Positions 38,792 to 48,634 are shown, counted from the stretch's first letter. The stretch: DNA of 64,000 nucleotides from Candidatus Methanosuratincola subterraneus (GCA_004028775.1 RXGA01000004.1:1-64000), one strand, 5' to 3'. A program made the numbers and translations. The notes: a model not told the origin generated them from the sequence alone.

Positions 38792-39508
38792 ATGTTGGAC
38801 CTAGGTAAGAATTTGAGTGATGCTTTTCAATACGCACAAAAACTTTTCAGCGACCTCGGGCGTCTAGTGATCCTCATTATTCTCAGCATAATACCTATAC
38901 TAAATTTCATAGTGATCGGCTACGCGGCGAAAGTTGCCCGCGAGAGCCCTGAGGGGAATGCCCCACCTCCGCTTACAGAGTACGCCTCATTGTTCATTGA
39001 GGGTCTTAAGATAGTGGTAGTCGCCATAATCTACATGATTGTCCCTCTGATTCTCATCGAACCTTCGATAATAGGCTTAATATCCATCCCAATGCTCCCA
39101 CATACCCCTGGGCTATTTGTAGGAGGAATTGCGCTGATCACTTTCATTGCTGGGCTCATACTTGGCATACTAGCAAGCATACTGTTCTACATGGGCATAA
39201 TGAACATGATCAAGAAGAACAGCTTCGGCAAGGCATTCGCGTTCGGAGAGATTCTAGAAGTAATCGGGAATGTTGGCTGGGGGATGTACATACTTTGGAT
39301 CATTGCCCTGGTCGTAATCGTTGCAATCATAGGTCTTATCGCAGCGATCCCTCTCGTCGGTTGGCTGATTTCATTGATAATTTCCCCTGCGCTCAGCGTG
39401 TTCATATTCAGATCTGCCGCACTTGTTTACTCTGCTGGCAGGCCCTCTTCTACCAATGAAGCATCGGCTGCAGTTCCGCCCCCGCCTCCACCGCCAGCCG
39501 CCCAGTGA
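38792..39508 (+). CDS. DUF4013 membrane protein with proline tail
   Basis: This 238-residue protein has about five to six hydrophobic helices with GYAAKVARESPEG in the first cytosolic loop, as in DUF4013 proteins. The C-terminus ends in a Ser/Ala linker followed by a run of prolines (about residues 226-234). A TATA-like element near 38752 (AAAATTATATG) suggests its own promoter. Function unknown. Confidence 0.8.
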   Translation: MLDLGKNLSDAFQYAQKLFSDLGRLVILIILSIIPILNFIVIGYAAKVARESPEGNAPPPLTEYASLFIEGLKIVVVAIIYMIVPLILIEPSIIGLISIPMLPHTPGLFVGGIALITFIAGLILGILASILFYMGIMNMIKKNSFGKAFAFGEILEVIGNVGWGMYILWIIALVVIVAIIGLIAAIPLVGWLISLIISPALSVFIFRSAALVYSAGRPSSTNEASAAVPPPPPPPAAQ

Positions 39509-39593
39509 CTTCCTTGAGTCTATGTCTCATGATAGCCGGCTCCATGGTCTTCCCTTGGAGTTCGGAGAATTCTTTTTTTATTTCTAGGATTTT

Positions 39594-39671
39594 TGGTGGG
39601 GCTGCCCGGATTTGAACCGGGGTCACCAGGGCCCGAGCCTGACAGTCTAGACCAAGCTAGCCTACAGCCCC
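39594..39671 (-). tRNA. tRNA-Pro(CGG), CCA encoded
   Basis: Acceptor arms GGGGCTG/CAGCCCC pair. The anticodon stem encloses CTCGGGC, giving anticodon CGG. The T arm is CCCGGTTCAAATCCGGG. Discriminator A and CCA are encoded. No intron. Confidence 0.94.
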
Positions 39672-39763
39672 TTAGGGAAATAAATGAAAAGCGTGCCCTC
39701 TTTATACTTTTTTATAGAAATAGTTTTTTACTTCCAGCCATAAATCTTCTGCCGGTGTAATGG

Positions 39764-40468
39764 GTGGAAGCTGCCAAGGAGCTGCTTATGAAGCGGATTA
39801 TAGGCGAAATTATCCTCTCCAATGAGCCCGGGGAGATCATGCGACGCTGGAGAGAGATCTTCGGAATCACCCAGCTTGAGATCGCAGATAAAATGGGGAT
39901 TTCCCCCTCGGTGATTAGCGATTACGAGGGGGGCAGGCGGCACTCCCCTGGAGCGACTTTCATAAAGAAGTTTGTAACTGGGATGGTCGACATCGATACT
40001 GCGCACGGGTCCAGGATTCTGAGGCAATTTTCTTCAATCATGAGAACGACCTCCGACGCAATCCTTGATCTCTATGAGTTTCCATCGCCTTTCTCTTTGG
40101 CTGAAGTCGCAAGAGCAATTGACGGAGAGTTCCTTGCATGCGAAGCCTATTCAGAAAAGAAAATCCTTGGTTACACTGTCGTTGATAGCATAAAGGCCAT
40201 TCTCTCGATGTCCGGAGCAGATTTCTATCAGCTGATGGGATCCACGGCTGAAAGGGCACTCATATTTACAAAGACCTCTACCGGGCGATCTCCTATGGTG
40301 GCCGTCCGGGTCACTCCATTAAAACCCGCTGCTATAGTGCTTCATGGAGTCACAAGGCTTGACAGGATTGCTGTCGCCCTTGCGAAGGCGGAGGACATCC
40401 CTCTGATCCTTTCGAAGAAAGCCAGCGTTGATGAGCTTGTAAAGTCGCTGCACCTGCTCCGCTCATAA
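39764..40468 (+). CDS. HTH regulator linked to mevalonate genes (COG1709-like)
   Basis: This 234-residue protein has a Cro/XRE HTH at about residues 26-62 (FGITQLEIADKMGISPSVIS). A large C-terminal domain of unknown ligand follows. Proteins of this architecture usually sit next to HMG-CoA synthase in archaea, as here (86 bp upstream). A role in sensing an acyl-CoA or isoprenoid intermediate is inferred. GTG start at 39764. Confidence 0.83.
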   Translation: MEAAKELLMKRIIGEIILSNEPGEIMRRWREIFGITQLEIADKMGISPSVISDYEGGRRHSPGATFIKKFVTGMVDIDTAHGSRILRQFSSIMRTTSDAILDLYEFPSPFSLAEVARAIDGEFLACEAYSEKKILGYTVVDSIKAILSMSGADFYQLMGSTAERALIFTKTSTGRSPMVAVRVTPLKPAAIVLHGVTRLDRIAVALAKAEDIPLILSKKASVDELVKSLHLLRS

Positions 40469-40554
40469 TTCGTTAAAAGTCGATTTTATAGTGCGTCAAA
40501 AATCGAAGTCCTAATATACTTGAGTGCAAAAAGGTTCTAGGCACGTGGAAGCTT

Positions 40555-41619
40555 ATGCGCCCAGTCATAGACGCTGTCATAACCGGATGGGGATCCTACA
40601 TACCTAGATATCGAGTAGCAGCAGAAGAGATCGCGAAGGTATGGGGGAAGTCCGCCAAGCACTTCAAGGAAGATCTTCTTATCGATGAGAAAGCGGTTGC
40701 CGGACTGGATGAAGATGTTGCTACAATAGCTGTAGAGGCTGCAAAGAACGCCGTAAGGAGGGCTGGAGTCGCGCCCAATGAATTGGGGGCTATATTTGTA
40801 GGCTCTGAATCGAAGCCATATGCCGTTAAGCCTACTGGCACAATTGTCGCTGAGGCAATAGGCGCCACCCCCAGACTCCTTTCAGCAGATCTTGAATTTG
40901 CCTGCAAGGCAGGAACCGAGGCCCTCCAATGCTGCATCGGCTTAGTGGGTTCTGGAATGATAAATTATGGAATGGCTATTGGAGCGGACACTGCGCAGGG
41001 CGCTCCTGCAGACGCATTGGAATTCTCTGCCGGTTGCGGGGGTACTGCCATAATCATGGGGCGCGGCGATAGAGTGACCGACCCGGTTGCCAAATTAGAG
41101 GCGTCAGTCTCCTTTGTAACTGACACTCCCGATTTCTGGAGGCGACCAAAAAAAGACTATCCGTCTCATGCAGAGGCCTTCACCGGAGAGCCAGCCTATT
41201 TCCACCACGTAATTTCTGCTGGAAAGTTGTTGATGGAAGAGCTGTCCCTACGACCGGAGGATTTCACTTATGCTGTTTTCCATCAGCCCAACGGCAAGTT
41301 TCCAATAAGGGCTGCCAAGATTCTGGGATTCAAAAAAGAGCAGATAGAGGCCGGCTTTTTAGTCCCATATATCGGAAATCTCTACGCGGGTTCTTCAGTG
41401 ACAGGTCTATCAGCAGTCCTCGATGTAGCGAAGCCAGGCGAGCGTATCTTCTTGGCGAGTTTCGGCTCCGGTGCAGGTAGCGATGCGTTTAGCTTCACTG
41501 TATGCGAGGGAATTGTTTCCAAACGTGATAAAGCTCCAAGGATTATCGATTACATAAGTCGTAAGAAGAACCTCGAATATGCGATCTATGCCAAGATGAG
41601 GCGTAAGATCGTCATGTAG
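40555..41619 (+). CDS. Archaeal HMG-CoA synthase
   Basis: The 354-residue length and fold match archaeal HMGS. The nucleophile is Cys in [13 protein letters not shown] (about residue 122). Further motifs are [20 protein letters not shown], the His of [10 protein letters not shown], and [11 protein letters not shown] near the end. It condenses acetyl-CoA with acetoacetyl-CoA to HMG-CoA for isoprenoid synthesis. It is followed at 14 bp by thiolase and then a DUF35 protein. In other archaea these three form one complex that channels acetoacetyl-CoA. Confidence 0.96.
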   Translation: MRPVIDAVITGWGSYIPRYRVAAEEIAKVWGKSAKHFKEDLLIDEKAVAGLDEDVATIAVEAAKNAVRRAGVAPNELGAIFVGSESKPYAVKPTGTIVAEAIGATPRLLSADLEFACKAGTEALQCCIGLVGSGMINYGMAIGADTAQGAPADALEFSAGCGGTAIIMGRGDRVTDPVAKLEASVSFVTDTPDFWRRPKKDYPSHAEAFTGEPAYFHHVISAGKLLMEELSLRPEDFTYAVFHQPNGKFPIRAAKILGFKKEQIEAGFLVPYIGNLYAGSSVTGLSAVLDVAKPGERIFLASFGSGAGSDAFSFTVCEGIVSKRDKAPRIIDYISRKKNLEYAIYAKMRRKIVM

Positions 41620-41633
41620 GAGGAGGTCTAACA

Positions 41634-42788
41634 ATGCGTAAAGTAGCTATAATTGGAACGGGGATGACTAAAGTTGACAAACATTGGAGGAAGTCACTCA
41701 AAGAGCTGTTTGGAGAGGCCGGGATTGCTGCGTTAAACCAAACCGGATCCCCTGCAATAGACTGCCTGATAGTTGGCAACATGTGTGCGTCAGACCTATC
41801 GGATCAGAACAACATCGGCGCTCTCCTAGCCGATTACCTCGGTTTTGTCCCCAATACTGCTTATCGCGTGGAGGCTGCCTGCGGCTCAGGCGGCGCAGCC
41901 TTCCTTGCTGCTTACTCTGCAGTCGCGTCTGGCATGTATGATGTTGTAATGACTGGCGGGGTCGAAAAGTTGACAGATGGGGTAGGGGGAAATACGACAC
42001 TTTCGTTAGGGAAGGCTGCTGATGCGGAGTATGAGCTATTTTACGGATCAAGCTTTGTTTCCCTGAATGCGATGATAATGCGCTACTACATGGATCATTA
42101 TGGTGTTCCAAGAGAAGCTTTTGCTGACTTTGCAGTTTTGATGCACAGAAACGGATCAAGGAACCCCTTCGCACAGTTGCCTTTTGAGATAAAACGCGAA
42201 ACTGTCCTCAATTCCGATATGATCTCGGACCCGATAACCCTCTTTGATTGTGCCCCTGTCGGAGACGGGGCGGCTGCGTTGATTTTGTGCCCTCTTGAAG
42301 ACGCCAAAAAATACTCAGATGATTTTGTCGAAGTCGCAGGCATCTCTGGCGCAACGGACACAATCAACATAGCCTCGAGAGAGAGTCTTTTGTCATTTAG
42401 ATCGACTGTTACTGCGGCCGACCGCGCATATAGGATGGCGCACATCTCGCCTGCGGATATTGATGTGGCTGAGATCCATGACACCTTCACCATTACCGGC
42501 GTACTTTCTTTGGAGGATCTTGGTTTCTGTGAGAGGGGCAAATTCCACAAAATGATGATGAATGGCGCTTTTGAACCTGGCGGCGTGGTTGCGGTGAACC
42601 CGAGCGGGGGGTTGAAGTCCAGGGGGCACCCTGTGGGGGCCACTGGTGCCTATCAGATTGCGGAGTTATTTTTACAGTTGACAGGAAGGGCAGGTAAAAT
42701 GCAAGTCCCAGACGCATCGATAGGCCTTGCACAGAATATAGGCGGCTCAGGATCGAGCACATACGTCACGGTCCTCAGGAGGGTCTAA
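41634..42788 (+). CDS. Acetoacetyl-CoA thiolase (archaeal SCP-x type)
   Basis: This 384-residue thiolase has the acyl-carrying Cys in VEAACGSGGAAFLAAY (about residue 83). It also has EIHDTFTITGVLSLEDLG and the C-terminal GHPVGATGAYQIAEL. It makes acetoacetyl-CoA from two acetyl-CoA. The reaction is unfavourable alone and is pulled by the adjacent HMG-CoA synthase in the shared complex. AGGAGG precedes its ATG. It ends 1 bp before the DUF35 gene. Confidence 0.95.
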   Translation: MRKVAIIGTGMTKVDKHWRKSLKELFGEAGIAALNQTGSPAIDCLIVGNMCASDLSDQNNIGALLADYLGFVPNTAYRVEAACGSGGAAFLAAYSAVASGMYDVVMTGGVEKLTDGVGGNTTLSLGKAADAEYELFYGSSFVSLNAMIMRYYMDHYGVPREAFADFAVLMHRNGSRNPFAQLPFEIKRETVLNSDMISDPITLFDCAPVGDGAAALILCPLEDAKKYSDDFVEVAGISGATDTINIASRESLLSFRSTVTAADRAYRMAHISPADIDVAEIHDTFTITGVLSLEDLGFCERGKFHKMMMNGAFEPGGVVAVNPSGGLKSRGHPVGATGAYQIAELFLQLTGRAGKMQVPDASIGLAQNIGGSGSSTYVTVLRRV

Positions 42789-42789
42789 A

Positions 42790-43185
42790 ATGTCGGTGCC
42801 AAGGTACTGGAGAGAGATCCCAAGGCGCACTCGACTCGAGACAGTGAAATGTTCTGAATGCGGAACAGTTGCCTATCCCCCTAGGGCACGCTGTGGAAAG
42901 TGCGGCTCGAGCAACTTCGAGAATTATAGACTGCCAGAAAAGGGGCGGCTGGTCACCTTCACAATCGTTAGGAATCCGCCAAAAGGCTTCGAAAAAATGC
43001 CGCCGTATATTATCGGCGTCGTGAGGCTCGAGGACGGGACCATCATCACCTCTCAATTGACTGACGTAGAGCCGGAGGACGTTAGTGTTGGCATGGAGGT
43101 AGAAGCCGCCTTCAGGAAGGTCGTCGAAGACGGGGACTCTGGAATAATACAATACGCAATCAAATTCAGACCTGTAGTCAAATGA
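42790..43185 (+). CDS. DUF35 zinc-ribbon/OB-fold protein of the thiolase-HMGS complex
   Basis: The 131-residue protein has a rubredoxin-like zinc ribbon (KCSECGTVAYPPRARCGKCGS, Cys pairs around residues 20-40) and a C-terminal OB-fold. DUF35 proteins bridge thiolase and HMG-CoA synthase and hold the shared CoA site. The gene abuts the thiolase stop. Confidence 0.94.
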   Translation: MSVPRYWREIPRRTRLETVKCSECGTVAYPPRARCGKCGSSNFENYRLPEKGRLVTFTIVRNPPKGFEKMPPYIIGVVRLEDGTIITSQLTDVEPEDVSVGMEVEAAFRKVVEDGDSGIIQYAIKFRPVVK

Positions 43186-43234
43186 CCTACATCTTTTTTT
43201 ACATCCTCGATGTCTGTTAATCAGGTGTGACGGC

Positions 43235-45508
43235 TTGTCTTCAGAACGGCTCATGGATTCCATTTTATCGGCCCTTTCTAACGAGATACGGGCCGAGGTG
43301 CTAAAGATGATAAGCATAGCCGGTCCGCTTTCTTTCACGGAGATTATGGAACGCCTAAATATGAACCCGAAGAGCGACGCCGGAAAGTTCGGGTACCACC
43401 TCAGGACTCTTATCGACTCAGAGCTGGTCGCCTCGGACGAAGCAACAGGAAAGTACTACTTGACACTCCTCGGACAAGATGTGGCTAACTTCGTTTACGG
43501 GGTGGAGGATGCTGTAAGAAGGAAGAAAGGAGAGATGCAAGTAAGGACCTCGAGTTTGACTATAGAGCCGTTCGATAGGAAAAAGATAATCCAGGCGTTA
43601 ATCAGGGAGGCAAACGTACCAAGGAAACTGGCAGAGTCGATCTCAAAAGAGGCTGAGGAGAGGCTTAAGAAATTACAGATAAGATACTTGACGGCCGCCC
43701 TCATCAGGGAATTCGTCAACGCAATCTTGCTAGAGAAGGGCTTGGAGGAGTATAGGCATTCTTTGACCCGTCTCGGGCAGCCTGTCTATGACGTTACTCT
43801 AACCATAGAGAACGCAGCCTACAAAGGCCTATCCTCTCCAAACGAGGTCCACTCGCTTGCAGGCGATGCGGTTTACGAGGAGTACATGTTGCTTAAGGTG
43901 CTTCCAAGGACCATTGCGGATGCGCACCTCAGCGGTGCAATCCACATCAACAATGCGAACTACTGGGTTTTGCGACCTGCTGATGTACAGCATGACCTTC
44001 GCCAATTCTTAAATGGCGAGTTGCCTCCCGACGGTACGGGTCTGACCGCCCCCTCGCATTATGCGCCCAAAAGCCTGAGAGGTGCGTTGTATGCTACACT
44101 TTGCCTCATCAAGACCTCCTCTGGGCTCGTGTCCAACGCCCAGACGTTGCCCTTCTTCAACGTCTTTCTTTCCCCGTTCGTTTCAGGGATGGGCGATGAT
44201 GAAATCCGTTCTGAACTAAGGGATTTTGTGTATGCTCTCAACGCGGTCATTAACGGTTCAAATGTTTCTGTAGGGGTTCAGCTAGAAACCTCTATACCTG
44301 ACTTCTTGGCTAGCTTGCCCATCGATAAGGGCTCTTCTTTGAGGTATGGCGATTTTAGCGATGATTCTGTCCGTTTACTAAAGCTCTTGATGGAGGTCAT
44401 GAGCGATCCAGATGGGGCGGGAAAGGTTTTCTTGAACCCTGCCCTCTTTCTAAAAATTAGCAGGAAAGCGCTTGTTACTGATTCTGGGCTTGAGTCTATC
44501 TCCAAGGCAAGCATAGTTACCAAAAAATGGGGGACTGTTTACTACATCAACCAGATCCATGAATGGCAAACCGAAAACGCGTCATACAACGCCGATCTTT
44601 CCCGGCTGGATTCCAGCTGGAAGGACTGGGAGCTTGGAACAATACGGTGCGGCATATTGGACAACATAACGATCAACCTCCCAAGGATTGCCTATGCCGC
44701 AAAAGGCAACGACGATAGGCTCATGGAAAGATTGAGGGAACTAGTGGAGCTATCAAAGGAAGCATTGATGATCAAGAGGCAAGTGATCCACAACAGGATG
44801 AAGGACAAACTCCTTCCCCTTTTCCAAGAACAGCTTTCTGGGACGCCATACTATCGGGTGGACGAGTCGGCAGGGATAGTGAGCTTCATCGGTCTCCCTG
44901 AAGCTGTGCAATACCACACAGGACTCGATCCTTCTGAGAATGCTGAAGCGCTCAAACTCTCGATAAGAATTGTCGAAACAATCAGGGATTTCTGTAAGGA
45001 ATCTGCACCGTCGATCCGAATCCTCCCATCATACATTACATTCGAGCCAGCCGCTCAGAGATTAACTAATCTTGACATTTCAAGCGGCTTGGTCGAGGGC
45101 AAATCTGTCCTTCCTTACACAGAGCACTCTGTGCTTCCGCTTACCAGGCCGGTTCCGCTGAAGAAGAGGCTTCAGGTTGAGGAGCTTTTCCAAAAATTGA
45201 CACTTGGCGGGCACTTCTTCAATATCCGACTAGAGGAGCCATTCCCTACATCAGAGATGATCTGCAACCACGTAAAAAGGATATCAGAGACCGCAGAAAT
45301 TGGGGCCTTCGGCTTTACAAGGGACTATATGTATTGCGGCAAATGCAGCAACATTTCAGCTGGTTTTCAGGATAGGTGCCCCCGATGTTCTCATTCTGGA
45401 GATCGCCTCCTCAAATACACGCGCGTTTACGGAAAATATCTGCCTTCAAGAAAATGGGGCAACAGTGAAAGGATGTTCGCTATGGAAACCCAGCGTTTTA
45501 TGCTTTAG
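43235..45508 (+). CDS. nrdD: HTH and ATP-cone fused NrdD-like anaerobic ribonucleotide reductase
   Basis: The 757 residues comprise an ArsR-type winged helix (about 1-88), an ATP-cone (about 105-190) and a class III reductase core. The C-terminus carries a zinc site (CGKC, CPRC) followed by RVYGKYLPSRKWGNSERMF, where the glycyl-radical loop is expected. RCGILDNITINLPRIAY matches the active-site Cys loop. The usual Cys in the HDL loop is absent: the segment reads NYWVLRPADVQHDLRQF. No NrdG activase is adjacent. It could be a true reductase or a diverged relative. It overlaps the convergent NAC gene by 11 bp. Confidence 0.75.
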   Translation: MSSERLMDSILSALSNEIRAEVLKMISIAGPLSFTEIMERLNMNPKSDAGKFGYHLRTLIDSELVASDEATGKYYLTLLGQDVANFVYGVEDAVRRKKGEMQVRTSSLTIEPFDRKKIIQALIREANVPRKLAESISKEAEERLKKLQIRYLTAALIREFVNAILLEKGLEEYRHSLTRLGQPVYDVTLTIENAAYKGLSSPNEVHSLAGDAVYEEYMLLKVLPRTIADAHLSGAIHINNANYWVLRPADVQHDLRQFLNGELPPDGTGLTAPSHYAPKSLRGALYATLCLIKTSSGLVSNAQTLPFFNVFLSPFVSGMGDDEIRSELRDFVYALNAVINGSNVSVGVQLETSIPDFLASLPIDKGSSLRYGDFSDDSVRLLKLLMEVMSDPDGAGKVFLNPALFLKISRKALVTDSGLESISKASIVTKKWGTVYYINQIHEWQTENASYNADLSRLDSSWKDWELGTIRCGILDNITINLPRIAYAAKGNDDRLMERLRELVELSKEALMIKRQVIHNRMKDKLLPLFQEQLSGTPYYRVDESAGIVSFIGLPEAVQYHTGLDPSENAEALKLSIRIVETIRDFCKESAPSIRILPSYITFEPAAQRLTNLDISSGLVEGKSVLPYTEHSVLPLTRPVPLKKRLQVEELFQKLTLGGHFFNIRLEEPFPTSEMICNHVKRISETAEIGAFGFTRDYMYCGKCSNISAGFQDRCPRCSHSGDRLLKYTRVYGKYLPSRKWGNSERMFAMETQRFML

Positions 45509-45848
45509 ACGAGAGGAGCATTATGGCTTGGGCGAGATCCCCATTTGTGGACTCTAGTGCCTTCTTGGCTTCTTCAAGGGATGCACCAGTCTGAGCTGAA
45601 ACAAGCTGGGCATCATCCTCTGATATCTCGACCTTTGCCCTCTCTTCAGTCTTTTCTTCGACTGCCTCCCCGACTATCTGGTATATTGTCTGCCCGCTAA
45701 CTTTCATTTGCGTTACTTGGGGATCAGGAATTACCAGGTTTTTGTCTTTGAAATGAATGGTGACCTTGAGAACTCCTGGCATTTCTTCGATCCCCATCCC
45801 CATCTTTTGCATCATTCTCCTCATTTCCCGGGGGCTCATTCGTTTCAT
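45498..45848 (-). CDS. nac: Nascent polypeptide-associated complex protein (archaeal NAC)
   Basis: The 116 residues hold a NAC domain (about 20-75, KVTIHFKDKNLVIPDPQVT) and a C-terminal UBA domain (about 78-115, DDAQLVSAQTGASLEEAKKA). It forms a homodimer at the ribosome exit and binds nascent chains. The Met/Arg-rich N-terminus (MKRMSPREMRRMMQKMG) is the ribosome anchor. It is the last gene of the PAN-PUA-NAC run, 6 bp after the PUA gene. Confidence 0.95.
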   Translation of the reverse strand: MKRMSPREMRRMMQKMGMGIEEMPGVLKVTIHFKDKNLVIPDPQVTQMKVSGQTIYQIVGEAVEEKTEERAKVEISEDDAQLVSAQTGASLEEAKKALESTNGDLAQAIMLLSSKA

Positions 45849-45854
45849 AGTAAA

Positions 45855-46364
45855 TCACTCGTCGCAGGTTCCTCTCCTTACATTTACGGCTATCCCTTTT
45901 TTAAAATGTTTCATCTCCTTGCCGCTCATCACAGCCTTGCCAACTGCCAATAGGTCACCTCTTGTATCGGTTATTATGACTTCTTCCCCCGCTCTTATCT
46001 TCAAATCCGCTTCCACTACGTGTTTGGCAAATAGGTTTCTTCCATTTTTGATGAACTCTGCAACTTCGTCCATGATCATTACTCTGTGTCTTGGCGGCTG
46101 GAAGGCTTGAAGCAATCTGTTTCCTCCTGGTACACTCAAAGCAAGATAGCCGTCGGAGGGCTTTAGCGTGGCAAGATGCTCGTCATTCAGGAATATTCCT
46201 TTTATTTTTCCTGTTTTTTTAGACCTTACCACTCTTATCTCGTCTGGAAAAAGCGCTTTCCCCGCTCCTCTGCCGAATTGATAATCCGCCACTGCCCTAA
46301 GCCTGATCAGCTCTTCTGGTGTGGTTTTGTCAGAGGTAGGTGCCGCTGGGTGCATCCTTAACAT
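45855..46364 (-). CDS. PUA domain RNA-binding protein
   Basis: This 169-residue protein has a PUA domain at its C-terminus (about 85-160: VMIMDEVAEFIKNGRNLFAK, then GEEVIITDTRGDLLAVGKA). An N-terminal domain containing YQFGRGAGKALFPD resembles the pre-PUA part of archaeal TGT-like proteins. It probably binds tRNA or rRNA. It overlaps the end of pan by 35 bp. Confidence 0.88.
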   Translation of the reverse strand: MLRMHPAAPTSDKTTPEELIRLRAVADYQFGRGAGKALFPDEIRVVRSKKTGKIKGIFLNDEHLATLKPSDGYLALSVPGGNRLLQAFQPPRHRVMIMDEVAEFIKNGRNLFAKHVVEADLKIRAGEEVIITDTRGDLLAVGKAVMSGKEMKHFKKGIAVNVRRGTCDE

Positions 46365-47517
46365 CCTCTTTCCTAAGGATCTTCTTTATCGCTTTGGCGA
46401 AGTCCTCCATGGTTATATGATCTCTGCAACTTCTGATTGCAAATAGGCCTGCTTCCGTGCAAATTGCCTTTATCGAGGCACCTGTCGCTCCTTGGGTAAG
46501 TAAGGAAAGTTGCTTTGCGTCCACCTCTTCCGAGACATTCATTCTCTTAAGGTGGATCTTGAAGATCGCCTCTCTGCCCTTTGCATCTGGCGGGGGTATC
46601 TCAATAATTCTGTCGAATCTGCCGGGTCTAAGCAATGCTGGATCGAGCAAATCAATCCTGTTTGTGGCACCTATTATTTTGACGTCCCCTCTGGGGCTAA
46701 ATCCATCAAGCTCGCTAAGCAGCTGTAAAAGGGTTCTCTGCACTTCCCTTTCGCCACTGATGTTGATGTCGGCTCTTCTGCCTCCAATTGCGTCAATTTC
46801 GTCAATGAATACTATGCTTGGGGCCTTGCTCCTCGCCATCTGGAAAAGCTCGCGCACCATCCTTGCTCCTTCGCCTATATATTTCTGAACCAGCTCAGAG
46901 GCGACTACCTTTATGAACCTGGCTTTCGTTTCGCTAGCTACTGCCTTAGCCATGAGCGTCTTACCGCACCCGGGTGGACCGTGGAGCAGAACGCCTTTTG
47001 GTGGTTCTATTCCAACCTTCTCAAAAATATCGGGTTTGAGTAGAGGCAGCTCTATGAGCTCTCTAAGTTCATTTATCTGTTCGTCAAGACCGCCGATCTC
47101 TGAGTAACTCACCTTGGGCGTTTCCAACACTTCCATCACTTGGACGTATGAGTCTAGAGTGTCTGGCAAAACTTCAATTACCGCAAAGTTCCTTTGGCTC
47201 AAAGACACCCTCTTCCCCGGTGCCAGCTTTGAGCTGTCCACTGTCCTCATGATATTCACGACAAGTGATGGCCCAGTTGAGCTCTTTACGACTGCCCTTC
47301 CGTCTGGAAGCAAATCTGTGATATAGCCTTCTACGTAAGGCGGGACGGTCAACTTCTCTATCTCGGCCCTGAGAACTTGCACCTCTCTCTGGAGCCTTTC
47401 CCTTTCGAAGAACCAGTCCCTCTTCTCGGCCTCAAGCTCTTGGGTACGCTGCTCCAGCTTCTTTATCTGCATCAAGAGGTACGTACTATCATCCTTGAAA
47501 CTAATATTTTCAGCCAT
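46330..47517 (-). CDS. pan: Proteasome-activating nucleotidase (PAN)
   Basis: This 395-residue AAA ATPase has an N-terminal coiled coil (about residues 10-60), an OB domain and one AAA module with Walker A GPPGCGKT, Walker B IVFIDEID, SRH and Arg fingers (LLRPGRFDR). The C-terminus ends TYL, close to the hydrophobic-Tyr-X motif that opens the 20S proteasome. It unfolds substrates for the proteasome, whose subunits are not in this window. Confidence 0.96.
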   Translation of the reverse strand: MAENISFKDDSTYLLMQIKKLEQRTQELEAEKRDWFFERERLQREVQVLRAEIEKLTVPPYVEGYITDLLPDGRAVVKSSTGPSLVVNIMRTVDSSKLAPGKRVSLSQRNFAVIEVLPDTLDSYVQVMEVLETPKVSYSEIGGLDEQINELRELIELPLLKPDIFEKVGIEPPKGVLLHGPPGCGKTLMAKAVASETKARFIKVVASELVQKYIGEGARMVRELFQMARSKAPSIVFIDEIDAIGGRRADINISGEREVQRTLLQLLSELDGFSPRGDVKIIGATNRIDLLDPALLRPGRFDRIIEIPPPDAKGREAIFKIHLKRMNVSEEVDAKQLSLLTQGATGASIKAICTEAGLFAIRSCRDHITMEDFAKAIKKILRKEDVKDAPSGTYL

Positions 47518-47586
47518 CTCACTACGCCCACTAGGGATAAATTTAGATTTACGTTCTACAGCATAAGATTCAGAACAGTGACTTTT

Positions 47587-48075
47587 ATGAATTGTGAAAT
47601 ATGCGGAAAGAAGATCGTTGGCTTTCCCGCCAGGGTCTCTATCGAGCAGTCGGTTTTGTTGGTATGCAAAGACTGCTCAAAATTTGGGACAAAGATAGAC
47701 CGAACGACAGCAAAGAAACTTGAGAGCGCTAGTCCTAAACCTGGCTCAAGGAAACTCGCTGTCAAGCCTCAAAAGAAAGACAGGTTCGAAGAGTTCATAT
47801 TGGTTGAGAATTATGGCGAGCTTATAAGAAAAGCCAGGGAAAATGCAAAGGTTAGCCGTGAAGAGCTTGCCAAGAGGCTTGGAGAAAAAGAATCTGTGAT
47901 AAGGAGGATCGAGTCAGGAGAGATGTACCCTACCGCAGAGCTCACGGTAAAACTAGAGCGCCTTCTCAAAATTAAACTGCAGGCTGCCATTGATCGTGCA
48001 GAAACCGGCTCAACACCGCCGATCACTGGCGTTACCTTGGGAGATGTGGCCATCCTCAAGGATAGCAAATCTTGA
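47587..48075 (+). CDS. mbf1: Multiprotein bridging factor 1 homologue
   Basis: The start MNCEICGKKIVGF at 47587 gives a 162-residue protein. An N-terminal zinc ribbon (CEIC, CKDC) is joined by a basic linker to a Cro-type HTH (about residues 82-135, VSREELAKRLGEKESVIRRI). This is the archaeal MBF1 layout. MBF1 contacts the transcription or translation machinery. Trm56 overlaps or abuts its 3' end. The longer upstream frame crosses the pan promoter and is not used. Confidence 0.93.
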   Translation: MNCEICGKKIVGFPARVSIEQSVLLVCKDCSKFGTKIDRTTAKKLESASPKPGSRKLAVKPQKKDRFEEFILVENYGELIRKARENAKVSREELAKRLGEKESVIRRIESGEMYPTAELTVKLERLLKIKLQAAIDRAETGSTPPITGVTLGDVAILKDSKS

Positions 48076-48106
48076 TAAAAGCATCGACGATTGGGTGCTG
48101 TTTGAT

Positions 48107-48634
48107 TTGCCAAGGATTGCAGTTTTGAGACTTGGGCACAGACCATCTAGAGACAAGCGCATAACTACGCATGTCTGCTTAGTTGCAAGGGCATTTGGTG
48201 CCGAAGGTGTTTTCATATCGGGCGTGAGGGATGAATCCATACACTCCACCATACAGAAAGTGATGGATGCTTGGGGCGGGGACTTCTGGGTAGAATTCGT
48301 CGGCAGTCCTATGAAAGTTCTAGATAAATGGAAAGCTTCGGGAGGTGTTGTTGCGCATCTCACAATGTATGGAATCCCGGTTAAACAGGTTAAGGATATG
48401 ATACCATCCGATAGAGATCTGCTCGTGATTGTAGGCGGAGAGAAGGTTCCGGCTCAGTATTATGAAAAGGCAGATTTCAATGTTGCAATCGGTAACCAGC
48501 CTCATTCTGAAGTTGCTGCATTGGCAATATTCCTCGACAGGATGACCGGCGGTGCTTGGGAGGGCATGCCCTTCAAAAACGCAAGACTTCGAATCGTCCC
48601 CTCGGAAAGGGGTAAAAATGTCGAACAGTACTGA
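48107..48634 (+). CDS. Trm56: tRNA cytidine(56)-2'-O-methyltransferase
   Basis: The protein contains VLRLGHRPSRDKRITTHV at the N-terminus and a SPOUT methyltransferase body (AHLTMYGIPV, LLVIVGGEKVP, IGNQPHSEVAALAIFLD), the Trm56 signature. It 2'-O-methylates C56 in the tRNA T-loop. The start is uncertain: TTG 48107 (MPRIAVLRLG, with GGGTG 9 bp upstream) gives the usual 175 residues. GTG 48095 is the alternative. It lies directly after mbf1. Confidence 0.92.
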   Translation: MPRIAVLRLGHRPSRDKRITTHVCLVARAFGAEGVFISGVRDESIHSTIQKVMDAWGGDFWVEFVGSPMKVLDKWKASGGVVAHLTMYGIPVKQVKDMIPSDRDLLVIVGGEKVPAQYYEKADFNVAIGNQPHSEVAALAIFLDRMTGGAWEGMPFKNARLRIVPSERGKNVEQY

